Source: Sutterella sp. (GTDB taxonomy: Bacteria > Pseudomonadota > Gammaproteobacteria > Burkholderiales > Burkholderiaceae_F). Taken from it: a DNA stretch of 16,721 nucleotides. Of this stretch, positions 1-7,640 are shown piece by piece. The translations under genes and the position numbers were made by a program. The notes beneath the pieces are model-generated. The model made no database searches, had not been told where the DNA came from, and was given only the letters and a program-made list of their open reading frames with translations. The DNA is taken from NCBI GenBank assembly GCA_019418605.1, contig DYBN01000015.1, positions 1 through 16,721 of the forward strand, read 5' to 3'. Positions within the stretch are counted from its first letter, which is position 1. Every line of letters begins with the position of its first letter.

Positions 1-131
1 TTGCCGAAGGCCTCCGTCAGATGCAGTCTCGCGAATACGGACAGACCGCGCACGGATTGACGCTCGTTCGTGCGGTTCTTGTGTTTGACAGCGCGGCGCG
101 CGCCTTCACGCTCTGGAAGTCCGTGAGCTGA
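1..131 (+). CDS. C-terminal end of an AAA-ATPase/PD-(D/E)XK nuclease family protein (partial)
   Basis: The reading frame beginning at base 3 is open from the window edge to a TGA at 129-131 and encodes 42 residues. It matches, nearly residue for residue, the C-terminus of the complete gene on the opposite strand at 561-2186: here GLRQ, EYGQT, LVRAVLVFDSAARAFTLW; there GLKQ, HYGET, LLRAVLVFDGTARAFTHW. It is therefore the last part of a PDDEXK_9-type nuclease domain from the same family (AAA-ATPase_like plus PDDEXK_9, formerly DUF1703). The ATPase part and the nuclease catalytic residues lie outside the window. Family identity is firm because of the internal paralogue; whether the rest of the gene is intact cannot be seen. 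Function in the cell is not established for this family. Confidence 0.85.
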   Translation, partial: AEGLRQMQSREYGQTAHGLTLVRAVLVFDSAARAFTLWKSVS

Positions 132-560
132 TCGAATTGGATGTCGGTGCGCACAACGACAAAACGTATGTTCCTCAATATTCTCGGAACGAGGCGCGAG
201 GGGAGGCGGGCGCAGGGGCTTTTCCGATTGACAGTCTCGTGCTGTCAGTAGCGCGTGCGCATCATGAGCCGTCGGCAGCGGGAGGTTTCGATCACTGCGG
301 TCGACTCTTTTCGCTCGGCCGGCAGATCGACAGCATATTTTTCAAGACAGGCAAGGCTTCAAATCAAAGCTCTCGGTCATCTCGACGGTGGTGTGCAGAT
401 TTTTATCCGAAGTTCATCGCCTTTATTCGGGCCTCAAGAACATGCACCGACTCCGGCTTGGCGACGCGGGTGCCGGCAGAGTTGTTCTTCGGCACGCAGG
501 ACGATTCTGGTGTTTGGCAAAGGCGCCGAAAAACTGCGAATTTTCAGGAGGCTCTAGAGC
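132..560. other. Intergenic region between two convergent paralogues
   Basis: No gene is supported in these 429 bases. Several overlapping frames are open on the + strand, but none has a ribosome binding site or recognisable protein features, and their predicted products are rich in Arg and Ser, as expected for non-coding frames in GC-rich DNA. The only structure I see is a short dyad, TGACAG at 229-234 and CTGTCA at 242-247 with a 7-base loop. It lies about 100 bases past the stop of the partial gene and has no T-run, so it is a weak terminator candidate at best. Confidence 0.5.
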
Positions 561-2186
561 TCAAGCACGCTCCGGATGGGCTCTTTGTGTGTCGACAAGA
601 GCCCAGTGGGTGAACGCACGCGCGGTGCCGTCAAAGACAAGCACGGCGCGCAAAAGTTCTGTCTGATGCGGTGTTTCACCGTAATGCTGCTCGCGCACCT
701 GCTTTAGGCCGGCTGCAAGAAGGTCTTCGTCCTCTCCTGGACAGCGCGCAAACTTGATCTCAAATACCCAGTGACAGGGGCCTGCTTCGACTTCAAGGTC
801 GCTGCGCCCGCGTGCGGTATGCACCTCAACCTGCGGGAGCATCGCGGCACCGATGAAAAGCACCTGCAGGAAACTTCGGCACGCCGCTTCGTCGGTTACG
901 GGGTAGCGCGCATAGTCGATGGCGTTGAAGACCAAATTGAGGATTCGCACTGTATCCTCAAGGTCGCCGTCTCGTAAGGCTTGTTTGAGTTTTAGGACAG
1001 GTATGCTGCATCGGCCGTTGCTGCGCAGAAGTTCACCGGCATACAGTCTTGCCATGGAGCTGCGCACTTCTCCGTTGGGATAGCCAAGAGTTACGCACCC
1101 CTCTGTGGGGACGTCCTTGATGGTGAGGTAGCCCGCTTGGGTGAGCAAGACCGGAAGCGAAAGAGAGTCGTATTGCAGGGCAACCTTAAGAGCATCGGTT
1201 TCGAGCAACAGCGGCGCATCAAATGCGGCCGGATTTTCGAGCTGATGGTTATGAAGATAATTAACGAGCAAGGATGGGTTCCCACCGCTTGTGTACCAAT
1301 AGTTTTGGAAACCTCGGGCAGGCTTGTTGAGAAAATTGAGCACTGACCACGGACAGTAGACGTGCGAGCTTGCGTCTTCATCAAAACAAAAACCGTCGTA
1401 GTTGGTGCGCAAATTTTCCAGGACAGCCTGCTGTGTCAAGCCAAGGACGTCGGCCGCCCGCTCGAGGTAAGGACCAAAATTTTCCTTAATCTCGTCTTCG
1501 GTGTAGCCCAACAGCGTACCGAATTCCGCATCAGGGGAAACGTCCTCCAAGTTATTGAAGCCCGAGAAAATGCCGGTATTGGCGAGTTTTGTGACTCCCG
1601 CCATGAAAAGGAACCGCAGACAGCGCGCATGCTGCTTGAGCATCAGGAAGAACCGGCTCATCGCAGTCTGCACTTGTGAGAAAAGGTCAGGCCGGTGCAA
1701 GCAGGCGGCCAAGGGCGCGTCGTATTCGTCGATGAGCAAGACCAATGAACTTACGGGTTGCGCATTCATCCAAAAGCCTATCTGCGCAATCAAATTGATG
1801 TCGGCAGGATTGTGCTCAAAGCCTGCGGTCCTGAAGCTTCCAATGAGAATGTCGGAAAAGAGACTCTCAAACTGAGCAATGCTCAAGAAATCCTTGGCGC
1901 CGGAGAAATCGAGGCGAATAACGCGATATGTTTTGTCTTCCCTCCAAAGTCCTTCAATGGCAAGCCCCTGAAAGTCCCTCAGACCGTATGTGAAAAGCGA
2001 CTCAAAGGTGGAGACAAGAAGCGATTTGCCAAAACGCCGGGGTCGAGCGAGGAAAACCTGTGAAGCGTTGCGGCGGCACAGCTCGTAGATCATCTTTGTC
2101 TTGTCGACATAGATTTGGTTGCTCAGCCGAATGCTGGAAAAGTCGGAGTTCCCAAGAGGGAGATCGGACACGGTTGTTGCAAGCAT
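561..2186 (-). CDS. AAA-ATPase-like / PD-(D/E)XK nuclease fusion protein
   Basis: 541 residues, close to the usual family length. The N-terminal AAA-ATPase_like domain has a Walker A of the family form RPRRFGKSL at about 48-56 (Lys54) and a Walker B LVLLIDEYDAPL around 148-159 (Asp153, Glu154). The C-terminal PDDEXK_9 domain carries Asp463 (in GRSDLE) and Glu476-x-Lys478 (in FEIK), the D...ExK triad of PD-(D/E)XK nucleases, so both sites look intact. The family is multicopy in many gut bacteria; its role is unproven, with mobile-element-linked or defence-like functions suggested only by architecture. The ATG at 2186 gives the family N-terminus (a short lead, then the YVDKT strand before Walker A), although no good ribosome binding site is visible. 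The gene is visibly poorer in GC than the genes from 2361 on, consistent with acquisition. It faces the related partial gene at the window edge. Confidence 0.88.
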   Translation of the reverse strand: MLATTVSDLPLGNSDFSSIRLSNQIYVDKTKMIYELCRRNASQVFLARPRRFGKSLLVSTFESLFTYGLRDFQGLAIEGLWREDKTYRVIRLDFSGAKDFLSIAQFESLFSDILIGSFRTAGFEHNPADINLIAQIGFWMNAQPVSSLVLLIDEYDAPLAACLHRPDLFSQVQTAMSRFFLMLKQHARCLRFLFMAGVTKLANTGIFSGFNNLEDVSPDAEFGTLLGYTEDEIKENFGPYLERAADVLGLTQQAVLENLRTNYDGFCFDEDASSHVYCPWSVLNFLNKPARGFQNYWYTSGGNPSLLVNYLHNHQLENPAAFDAPLLLETDALKVALQYDSLSLPVLLTQAGYLTIKDVPTEGCVTLGYPNGEVRSSMARLYAGELLRSNGRCSIPVLKLKQALRDGDLEDTVRILNLVFNAIDYARYPVTDEAACRSFLQVLFIGAAMLPQVEVHTARGRSDLEVEAGPCHWVFEIKFARCPGEDEDLLAAGLKQVREQHYGETPHQTELLRAVLVFDGTARAFTHWALVDTQRAHPERA

Positions 2187-2276
2187 GGTCTACACTGATA
2201 TAAATCGCCTAAAAGCTCCGGGAAATATCCTCTGTGCTAAAGGCTTGAAATTAAAAGAGAAAAGTTGCCCGTCGTG

Positions 2277-2335
2277 AGAAAAAAAACAACAGCGAGGCGG
2301 CGTTTCCGCAGATGGAAAAGCCGGCCTCGCTTGCT
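2277..2335 (-). terminator. Rho-independent terminator after coaE
   Basis: Read on the - strand, a long imperfect hairpin (arms about 2291-2307 and 2314-2331; outer stem AGCGAGG/CCTCGCT, inner stem TTTCC/GGAAA closing a 6-base loop) is followed by a T-run (A-run on the + strand at about 2277-2286). A second small dyad, AAGCCCC/GGGGCTT at 2338-2361, sits directly at the coaE stop codon. Together they end coaE transcription before the ATPase gene. Confidence 0.8.
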
Positions 2336-2360
2336 ATAAGCCCCTCAGCGCCTTGGGGCT

Positions 2361-2966
2361 TTAGGCGTGCGTCTGCGCCATGCGCATGTAAAACTCGTGC
2401 AGTCCCTTGACCTTTTCCTCGAGCTCCTCGATCGTGCCGCTGTTGTCGATCAGGTCGTCGGCCGCGGCCATGCGCTTGTCGCGGGAAATCTGCGTCTCGA
2501 TGATGGCGCGGGCCTGCTCTTCGCCCAGATGCCGGTCGTAGACCAGACGGTTGATCTGTTCGTCTTCGGAGACGTCGATGACGAGCACGCGCTTGCACGC
2601 TCCCGCCCAGCGCTCGTGCTCAAGCAGCAGCGGCACCGAGAGGATGACGTAGGGCGCCTTGACGGTCTTGAGCTCTTCGAACATCTCGCGCTTGATCATC
2701 GGATGCAGGATGTCCTCGAGCTCCTTGCGCTTTTTCGGGTCCGAGAAGACGATCTCGCGCATCAGGTCGCGCTTCATGCCGTGCGCGTCTATCATGTCCG
2801 CGCCGAAGGCCACGGCGATTTCGGGCAGTGCGGCGCCGTTGGGGCCGGTGAGTCTGCGGCTGACTTCGTCGGCGTCGATGACCGGGACGCCGAGCTTGCG
2901 GAAGATGTCGGTGACTGTTGTTTTGCCGCAGGCGATGCCGCCTGTCAGGCCGATGATCATGGTCAT
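2361..2966 (-). CDS. coaE: Dephospho-CoA kinase
   Basis: CoaE catalyses the last step of coenzyme A synthesis in the cytoplasm: ATP-dependent phosphorylation of the ribose 3'-OH of dephospho-CoA. From the ATG at 2966 the protein has 201 residues, the normal length. It shows the P-loop GGIACGKT at about 9-16, the DADEVSRRL segment at 31-39 (family substrate-binding region), LLLEHERW in the lid region, VLVIDVSEDEQ, and a C-terminal RMAAADDLIDNSGTIEEL segment typical of the family. The start at 2966 is preferred because AAGGGGG lies 5-6 bases upstream and the protein then begins MTMIIGLTGG; upstream in-frame starts would add a non-conserved tail. A single-gene transcript is likely, with a promoter at about 3001-3031 and a terminator after the stop. 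Confidence 0.95.
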   Translation of the reverse strand: MTMIIGLTGGIACGKTTVTDIFRKLGVPVIDADEVSRRLTGPNGAALPEIAVAFGADMIDAHGMKRDLMREIVFSDPKKRKELEDILHPMIKREMFEELKTVKAPYVILSVPLLLEHERWAGACKRVLVIDVSEDEQINRLVYDRHLGEEQARAIIETQISRDKRMAAADDLIDNSGTIEELEEKVKGLHEFYMRMAQTHA

Positions 2967-3000
2967 ACAAGCCCCCTTGTTTGTGTTGTTTCCTGCATTC

Positions 3001-3031
3001 ATTGTAGCCGCTTGAGACGCGGAAAAATCAA
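3001..3031 (-). promoter_or_regulatory. Candidate promoter of coaE
   Basis: On the - strand a TACAAT -10 box (3001-3006, one mismatch to TATAAT) lies 19 bases from a TTGATT -35 box (3026-3031, four of six). The spacer is a little long. The -10 box is about 34 bases upstream of the chosen ATG. No transcript evidence is available. Confidence 0.4.
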
Positions 3032-3127
3032 GCCGCATTGCGCTGCGCAGGGCGCAGTTCAAAAGGGAGAAAAGCCTTGGGAAACGGGGAAAAAAGGGAG
3101 GGGCGAAGAAGCCCTCAGGCAGGCATG

Positions 3128-3167
3128 AAAAAAGCGACCCCGCCTGCCGGCGGAAATCGCTTTTTTG
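3128..3167 (-). terminator. Terminator after tRNA-Pro
   Basis: A symmetrical hairpin, with outer stem AAAAAAGCGA/TCGCTTTTTT and an inner GC-rich stem (CCGCC/GGCGG), begins a few bases past the CCA end of tRNA-Pro. The flanking A and T runs make it bidirectional in principle. In context it ends the ispB-tRNA transcript and separates it from coaE. Confidence 0.85.
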
Positions 3168-3172
3168 AAATC

Positions 3173-3249
<77 letters not shown>

Positions 3250-3278
3250 AAATCTGTCGATGTGTTTGTTTAGAGAGC

Positions 3279-4286
3279 TTATCGATCTCTCTTAACCGAC
3301 AAGGCCAGCAATTGTATCAGTGAATTTGTAAATTGTCCAGTCCCCAGAACGGAGATCGCCTCGCGCGCACGATCGACTTCTTCGAGCGCCCGTGCGCGGC
3401 ACTTCTTGAGCGCCCCGCTTTCAATCACGATGCGGCTGATGCGCACGAAGTCGCCTTCGCCGCGGCGCACGGCCTCGCGGATGCACTCGCGGTCTTCGGG
3501 AGACGAAAGCTGCATGGCGTACAAAAGCGGCAATGTCACCTTGCCCTCGCGCAGGTCGGCCCCCAGGTTCTTGCCCGTTGCGGCCGCCTCACCGGCGTAG
3601 TCGAGAATGTCGTCGGCAATCTGAAAGGCGTTTCCAAGGTGCAGGCAGTAGCGCGTGCAGGCCTCCTCCTTTTCGGCCGGAGCCTGGGCGATGGCGGCGG
3701 CCATGTGCGCTGCCGCTTCAAAAAGGCAGGCCGTCTTGCGCTCGATTACGGCAAAGTAGCGCGCCTCGTCCGTGTCCGGGTCGTGGGCGTTGTTCATCTG
3801 CAGCACCTCGCCTTCGCTCAGGCGGTTGGCCGCATCGGCAAGCGCCTGCATGACCTTGAGGTTGCCCGCGCGCACCATCATCTGAAAGCTTCTCGTGTAG
3901 AGAAAGTCGCCCACCAAAACCGCCTGTGCGTTGCCCCAGCGCGCGTTGGCCGTTGGGCGCCCGCGGCGCACCATACCCTCGTCGACGACATCGTCGTGCA
4001 TGAGCGTGGCGGTGTGCAGAATTTCGATGACCGCGCCGAGATAGGCCGCCTTTTCGGGGTCGGCGCCCATGGCGCGGGCCATGAGAATCAAAAGAGCCGG
4101 GCGCATGCGCTTGCCGCCCGCGGAGGTGATGTAGCGGGCGATTTCTTCAACGCGGCCCACGCCGCTTTGCATCTCTTCAAAGATGATGCGCTCGACGGCG
4201 GCCATGTCCTCGGCAATCGGGGCGAGCGCCGCACGGGCAGCCGCCTTCAGGGGGTTTTCTTCTGTCATAGGGGGGTATTGTGTCAT
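3279..4286 (-). CDS. ispB: Octaprenyl diphosphate synthase (long-chain trans-prenyltransferase)
   Basis: This cytoplasmic enzyme condenses isopentenyl diphosphate units onto farnesyl diphosphate to make the side chain of ubiquinone/menaquinone. The 335-residue product has GGKRMRP at 57-63, the first Asp-rich motif DDVVD at 98-102 followed by RRGRPTAN, and the second Asp-rich motif DDILD at 225-229, followed by GKNLGADLREGKVTLPLLYA, the usual C-terminal signature. All key residues are present. Two in-frame ATGs (4286 and 4268) are possible and neither has a strong ribosome binding site; 4286 is kept. The exact chain length cannot be read from sequence, so heptaprenyl or octaprenyl are both possible. 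It supplies quinone tails to a genome that seems to rely on quinol-linked anaerobic respiration. Confidence 0.93.
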   Translation of the reverse strand: MTQYPPMTEENPLKAAARAALAPIAEDMAAVERIIFEEMQSGVGRVEEIARYITSAGGKRMRPALLILMARAMGADPEKAAYLGAVIEILHTATLMHDDVVDEGMVRRGRPTANARWGNAQAVLVGDFLYTRSFQMMVRAGNLKVMQALADAANRLSEGEVLQMNNAHDPDTDEARYFAVIERKTACLFEAAAHMAAAIAQAPAEKEEACTRYCLHLGNAFQIADDILDYAGEAAATGKNLGADLREGKVTLPLLYAMQLSSPEDRECIREAVRRGEGDFVRISRIVIESGALKKCRARALEEVDRAREAISVLGTGQFTNSLIQLLALSVKRDR

Positions 4287-4365
4287 TGCGCAAGGGGCCG
4301 CGTCAAAGACGCGAATTCGGCGGTTTCAGTCGGCCTGGAGTGCCTGCTGCGAACCGTTCTTGCGG

Positions 4366-4381
4366 CCGCGCGAGAGCGCGC
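4366..4381 (-). repeat. Small GC hairpin between the DUF6282 gene and ispB
   Basis: CGCGC at 4367-4371 and GCGCG at 4376-4380 form a perfect stem with a 4-base loop about 11 bases past the stop of the DUF6282 gene. No T-run follows on the - strand, so it may only protect the 3' end of the message or act as a weak terminator. Confidence 0.35.
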
Positions 4382-4391
4382 GAGACGAACT

Positions 4392-5405
4392 TTACGCCTC
4401 CTCGATGCTCTCAAGGCCCGCAAGGCGCGCTGCAAGCCGCGCCGTCATCGAGGTGATGACGTCTTTTGAAATCCCCAGCGTTTTCAAGTCTTCGATGGCA
4501 AGCGCCATGCCCTGCACCGGATGCGGCATCCCGGCCTGGCCCAGGTCCGTCGTGAGAAACGTCCGCTCGGGCGCCACGGACAGAAACTCTCCCATCTCCT
4601 TTAATGTCTGCCGCGGGTACTGCGGCATGGCGCTGCCTTCGCCCCAGAGGCGTCCGAGGTAGCAGTACTCGATCCAGGCGCCAAGGCGCGCGGCCTCTTC
4701 AAGCTCACGTGCGGTCATCTTCCAGATGAGCGTGTTGGGGTGCGTGACGACAAGCTTTTTAAAGCCCATGGCGCGGGCCTGTCGCGCCATCAAAAGCGAC
4801 TCCTGCGGCGAGCTGTGGCCGGTGGCAAGCATGACGTTGGCATGAGCGCAGAGCTCCATGATTTTGATCACTTCGGGCAGAAGCTTTCCGCTGCCGTCGC
4901 TCACGGCGATATAGGGGGTCTGTTGCTTATATGTTTGAACCGCGTACTGGGCGTCGAGCGTTGGCATCCACACGCAGCGGCACAGCCCGCCCGTTGTCTC
5001 GAGCGCTTTTTGCACGGCGTAGACGTTGAGCACCGGGCCGGTTGCGCGGTTTAACACGATCGAGCCGAAGAGCTCAATGCCGGGGACGGCGCGGCGCAGA
5101 TGAAAGGCCCTGTCGTGGCAGGAGAAGTCGTTTGACTTGTAGAGCACGGCGCGGTAGTGAGCGTCGCGCGCGGCCAGCGCCATGTCAAACTCCGAGAGAC
5201 TTCTTGCCTTGGAGTCGGGGGCTGCGTGCAGATGCAGGTCGCACACGCCCGGAAGATCGATGCCGGAAAGAGCCTCGCTCATCTTGTCCTGAGTGTTCTC
5301 ACGGGGAGCGTTCTTCGCGGCGCTGGAATCGCTGCTTGCAAGGCCGGCTGCGGGCGCGGCGGCCGCTGCCGCTGCTGCGGCTGAAAGAAATGTTCTGCGG
5401 TGCAT
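4392..5405 (-). CDS. Tat-exported DUF6282 family (amidohydrolase-like) protein
   Basis: 337 residues from the ATG at 5405. The N-terminus MHRRTFLSA followed by an alanine tract is a twin-arginine signal peptide (Arg3-Arg4), so the protein is predicted to be folded in the cytoplasm and exported. The mature part has a metal-dependent hydrolase pattern: DLHLHAAPD (His57, His59), KSNDFSCHDR (Lys89, His96), ATGHSS (His196), VTHPN (His221) and TTDLGQ (Asp286), the kind of His/Asp set found in amidohydrolase TIM barrels. I assign DUF6282 from the HxHxAPD start and the LFGSIVLN segment; the substrate is unknown. A TTG at 5441 would add 12 residues, but the ATG puts the RR motif at the N-terminus. It lies 62 bases after the DUF362 gene on the same strand, so the two probably form an operon. 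Export of an amidohydrolase-like protein is unusual. Confidence 0.75.
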   Translation of the reverse strand: MHRRTFLSAAAAAAAAAPAAGLASSDSSAAKNAPRENTQDKMSEALSGIDLPGVCDLHLHAAPDSKARSLSEFDMALAARDAHYRAVLYKSNDFSCHDRAFHLRRAVPGIELFGSIVLNRATGPVLNVYAVQKALETTGGLCRCVWMPTLDAQYAVQTYKQQTPYIAVSDGSGKLLPEVIKIMELCAHANVMLATGHSSPQESLLMARQARAMGFKKLVVTHPNTLIWKMTARELEEAARLGAWIEYCYLGRLWGEGSAMPQYPRQTLKEMGEFLSVAPERTFLTTDLGQAGMPHPVQGMALAIEDLKTLGISKDVITSMTARLAARLAGLESIEEA

Positions 5406-5419
5406 AAGGCGTAGGAAAA

Positions 5420-5442
5420 GGGGTTTCAAACGGGGTTTCAAA
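5420..5442. repeat. Short tandem direct repeat upstream of the DUF6282 start
   Basis: GGGGTTTCAAA occurs at 5420-5430 and again at 5432-5442, a 12-base period, directly upstream of the preferred start codon at 5405. It may be a slippage product or a binding site. If the TTG at 5441 were the start, the repeat would encode LKP twice. Confidence 0.6.
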
Positions 5443-5467
5443 AGACGTGCGGACTGCCCGCGGGATT

Positions 5468-6502
5468 TCAGACCTCCGTCAGGCGATAGGCGCGTGCAAG
5501 CGGATTTCGCCTTGCGAGGTACTCAAGCTGCAGAAAGCCGCGCGAGACCTTGACGTCTTCGTCAAAGGCGTCGTACTGCGCGGGGCTAAGTCCGTAGAGG
5601 GCGTCGAGCACGGCCTGATCAACGGCGCCCATGGAGGTCGAGGCGAAGATGCCAAGCGTTCCGGTTTTAAGTTGCGCGCCTTCAAGGGGCTCGGCCTTCA
5701 AGTCGGTGACGACGTTGATGAAGACAAGCTTTCCTTCAAGCGCGCGGCAGATTGCCTCCGAGGCGGCCGCAAGTCTTCTGTAAAAGTCAGCGTCCTTGGC
5801 AAAGCCCTCGCCGTGCACGGCCGTTTTCCCCGGCGCACCGGCAAGCCCAATGCCCACGTTTTTCATGGCGCCCGAGTAGCCCGCAAAGCTTGGAATCTTG
5901 AAGTTGGCCGTCACCGCCACCGTGTCGTAGTTTTCAAGCAGCGAGCGCCCCACGGCTACCTCCTTGATATCGTCTTCGCCCGCAACGGGCAGCAGCCGAT
6001 AGTCGCCTGCGCCGTCAAGGATGTCGATTTCTTCGCGCGGCACGCCCTGCGCCATGATGGCGCGGTAGTTGCCTTCGGTGTTGCCGCGCCCGGAGGTGTA
6101 GGTCGAGGCCCAGTTGCCTTCGATGTAGCGGCTTTCCTTGACGTGGGCCTTGAGCGCCTGCCACAGCGGGCGGTTGAGGTCGACTTCGTCGCCGTGCAGC
6201 TTGATGCCCGTGCGCCCTGCGCTTGCAAGGCCGCGCTCGCGCGTGAGGAGATCAAACAGAGCGGTGAAGTTTTCTGGCGTGACGTCTTTTGCGTGATAGA
6301 CAAGCGCGGGCTCGGCACCGCCCAAAGCGCTTGCTGAAGATGAAGAGGCGGCCTTGGTTTGGCCTCCTGCGGCTGCGCGCACGACGGCGGGCATGCCGCC
6401 CGCCAAAGCAGTCGAAAGGGCTGCCGCTGAGAGTGCGCCAAAGCGCCTGCGGGAGAGGCCACGGCCTCGGGAGACGGACTCAGGAGGGAGGTTGCTTGCC
6501 AT
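5468..6502 (-). CDS. Tat-exported DUF362 domain protein
   Basis: 344 residues from the ATG at 6502, chosen because AAGGAG lies 8 bases upstream. The N-terminus carries SRRRFGALSAAAL (SRRRF at 17-21), a twin-arginine signal, ending near AVVRAAA. The mature protein has DUF362 hallmarks: GIKLHGDE, YIEGNWASTY, ENYDTVAVTANFKIP and GYSGAMKNVGIGLAG, matching the family's FKGHxxxGFGGAIKNLGMG region. Many DUF362 proteins carry added ferredoxin clusters; this one has only a single cysteine in its mature part, so no Fe-S cluster is expected. Function is unknown. It sits 62 bases upstream of the DUF6282 gene on the same strand, behind a candidate promoter at 6555-6583, and the two are likely cotranscribed and exported by the same route. 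Confidence 0.82.
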   Translation of the reverse strand: MASNLPPESVSRGRGLSRRRFGALSAAALSTALAGGMPAVVRAAAGGQTKAASSSSASALGGAEPALVYHAKDVTPENFTALFDLLTRERGLASAGRTGIKLHGDEVDLNRPLWQALKAHVKESRYIEGNWASTYTSGRGNTEGNYRAIMAQGVPREEIDILDGAGDYRLLPVAGEDDIKEVAVGRSLLENYDTVAVTANFKIPSFAGYSGAMKNVGIGLAGAPGKTAVHGEGFAKDADFYRRLAAASEAICRALEGKLVFINVVTDLKAEPLEGAQLKTGTLGIFASTSMGAVDQAVLDALYGLSPAQYDAFDEDVKVSRGFLQLEYLARRNPLARAYRLTEV

Positions 6503-6554
6503 GGGTGTTTCTCCTTTCAGAGACCGGCGCATCAGCGCGCCGGCGCACAAACCC

Positions 6555-6583
6555 ATGCTAGAAGCGCGCCCGGTTGCTGTCCA
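6555..6583 (-). promoter_or_regulatory. Candidate promoter of the DUF362-DUF6282 operon
   Basis: On the - strand TGGACA (6578-6583, five of six to TTGACA) and TAGCAT (6555-6560, four of six to TATAAT) are separated by 17 bases. The start codon is about 50 bases downstream. Confidence 0.45.
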
Positions 6584-6625
6584 ATATCAAATGCTCACGA
6601 AAAGTGATGCAAAAAGATTATGAAT

Positions 6626-6678
6626 GGGCGGGCCTTTCGCTTCCCGCCCGAGCGAGCCGCCCGTGCCGCGGGCGCTCT
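6626..6678 (-). terminator. Candidate terminator hairpins after tal
   Basis: Two stems lie between the tal stop and the DUF362 promoter: GGGCGGG/CCCGCCC (6626-6632 and 6643-6649, 10-base loop) and a second hairpin at about 6650-6678 with outer stem GAGCG/CGCTC. On the - strand the first is followed by ATTCATAATCTTTTT, a T-run some 11 bases away, so termination is plausible but not textbook. Confidence 0.5.
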
Positions 6679-6698
6679 CGGCAGCTGCAGATCAAAGA

Positions 6699-7640
6699 TC
6701 AATAAAGCAGCGCCTGCAGCTTCTCGGTGTCGGCAACGAACCCGCGGATGCCCGCCGAGAGCTTGTCGACGGCAACGGCCGAGGAGTTGAGCGCAAAGTA
6801 AAAGTCGCCCTCGCTGATGCGCACCGGTTCGCGCACGGCCGCGGGCGGCGTGAGGGCGCGCTCGACCGTGCCCGAGCCTTGCGCGAGCTCGCCGATCAGA
6901 GCCGGGGACACCGTAAGCAGATCGCACCCGGCAAGCGCGAGGATTTCTCCCTTGTTTCTAAAGGAAGCGCCCATGATCTGGGTGCGGCTGCCGCTAGCCT
7001 TGAGCGTTTGGTAGATCTCGCGCACGGACTGCACGCCCGGATCGTTGGCTCCGGCCATGGCCGCCTCGTTCCAGCTTGCGCCCTCGGCGGCCTTGAACCA
7101 GTCGTAGATGCGCCCGACGAAGGGACTGATGAGCGTGGCCTGCGCTTGGGAAGCCGCCACGGCCTGCGCAAGGCAGAAGATGAGCGTCATGTTGCAGTGA
7201 ATCCCTTCGGCCTCGAGCACGCGCGCAGCTTCGCACCCCTGCCAGGTGGCGGCGATTTTGATGAGCACGCGGCTGCGATCGATCCCCTGCGCCTCGTAAA
7301 GGGCGATGATGCGGCGCGCTTTTTCCACCGTGGCGCGCCAGTCAAAGGAAAGCCGTGCGTCGACTTCGGTGGAGACGCGCCCTGCGACGTGCTCGAGGAT
7401 CGCGCAGCCAAAGCCCACAAGCACGCGGTCGATGCGCTCGGACGGAGAGTCGCTTGCGGCGCGCGCGGCTTCAAGGATGCTCTCGTAGCTTCCGCTTGCG
7501 GCCGCCTTGAGAATCAGCGAGGGGTTGGTCGTTGCTTCGCTCGGGCGCAGCCGGGCGATGGTGTCGATGTCGCCCGTGTCGGCAACGATGGTGGTCATGG
7601 TCTTGAGCTGCTCGAGCTCGCTCATAGGCGCGTCGGTCAT
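6699..7640 (-). CDS. tal: Transaldolase
   Basis: Transaldolase moves a dihydroxyacetone unit between sugar phosphates in the non-oxidative pentose phosphate pathway (cytoplasm). The 313-residue product has the class I (TalB-like) signatures: VADTGD near the N-terminus (Asp21), EATTNPSLILKA, STEVDARLSFD (Glu92), the Schiff-base lysine in RVLIKIAATWQG (Lys128), and SPFVGRIYDW followed by QIMGASFRNKGEI and CDLLTVSP. Length matches TalB. Two ATGs (7640, 7625) are possible; 7640 gives MTDAPMSELEQLK, close to the TalB start. The gene is single, with GC like its neighbours, and is divergent from the flavoprotein gene across a 411-base region. Confidence 0.95.
   Translation of the reverse strand: MTDAPMSELEQLKTMTTIVADTGDIDTIARLRPSEATTNPSLILKAAASGSYESILEAARAASDSPSERIDRVLVGFGCAILEHVAGRVSTEVDARLSFDWRATVEKARRIIALYEAQGIDRSRVLIKIAATWQGCEAARVLEAEGIHCNMTLIFCLAQAVAASQAQATLISPFVGRIYDWFKAAEGASWNEAAMAGANDPGVQSVREIYQTLKASGSRTQIMGASFRNKGEILALAGCDLLTVSPALIGELAQGSGTVERALTPPAAVREPVRISEGDFYFALNSSAVAVDKLSAGIRGFVADTEKLQALLY

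Noticed and set aside
137..666. Three overlapping + strand open frames between the two ATPase-family genes
   Set aside because: They have no ribosome binding site, no recognisable domain and low-complexity Arg/Ser-rich products; the last one runs into the antisense of the complete ATPase gene.
3333..4469. Long + strand frame opposite ispB
   Set aside because: It is a shadow of ispB, which has both Asp-rich motifs. The same holds for + strand frames opposite coaE, tal and the DUF362 gene.
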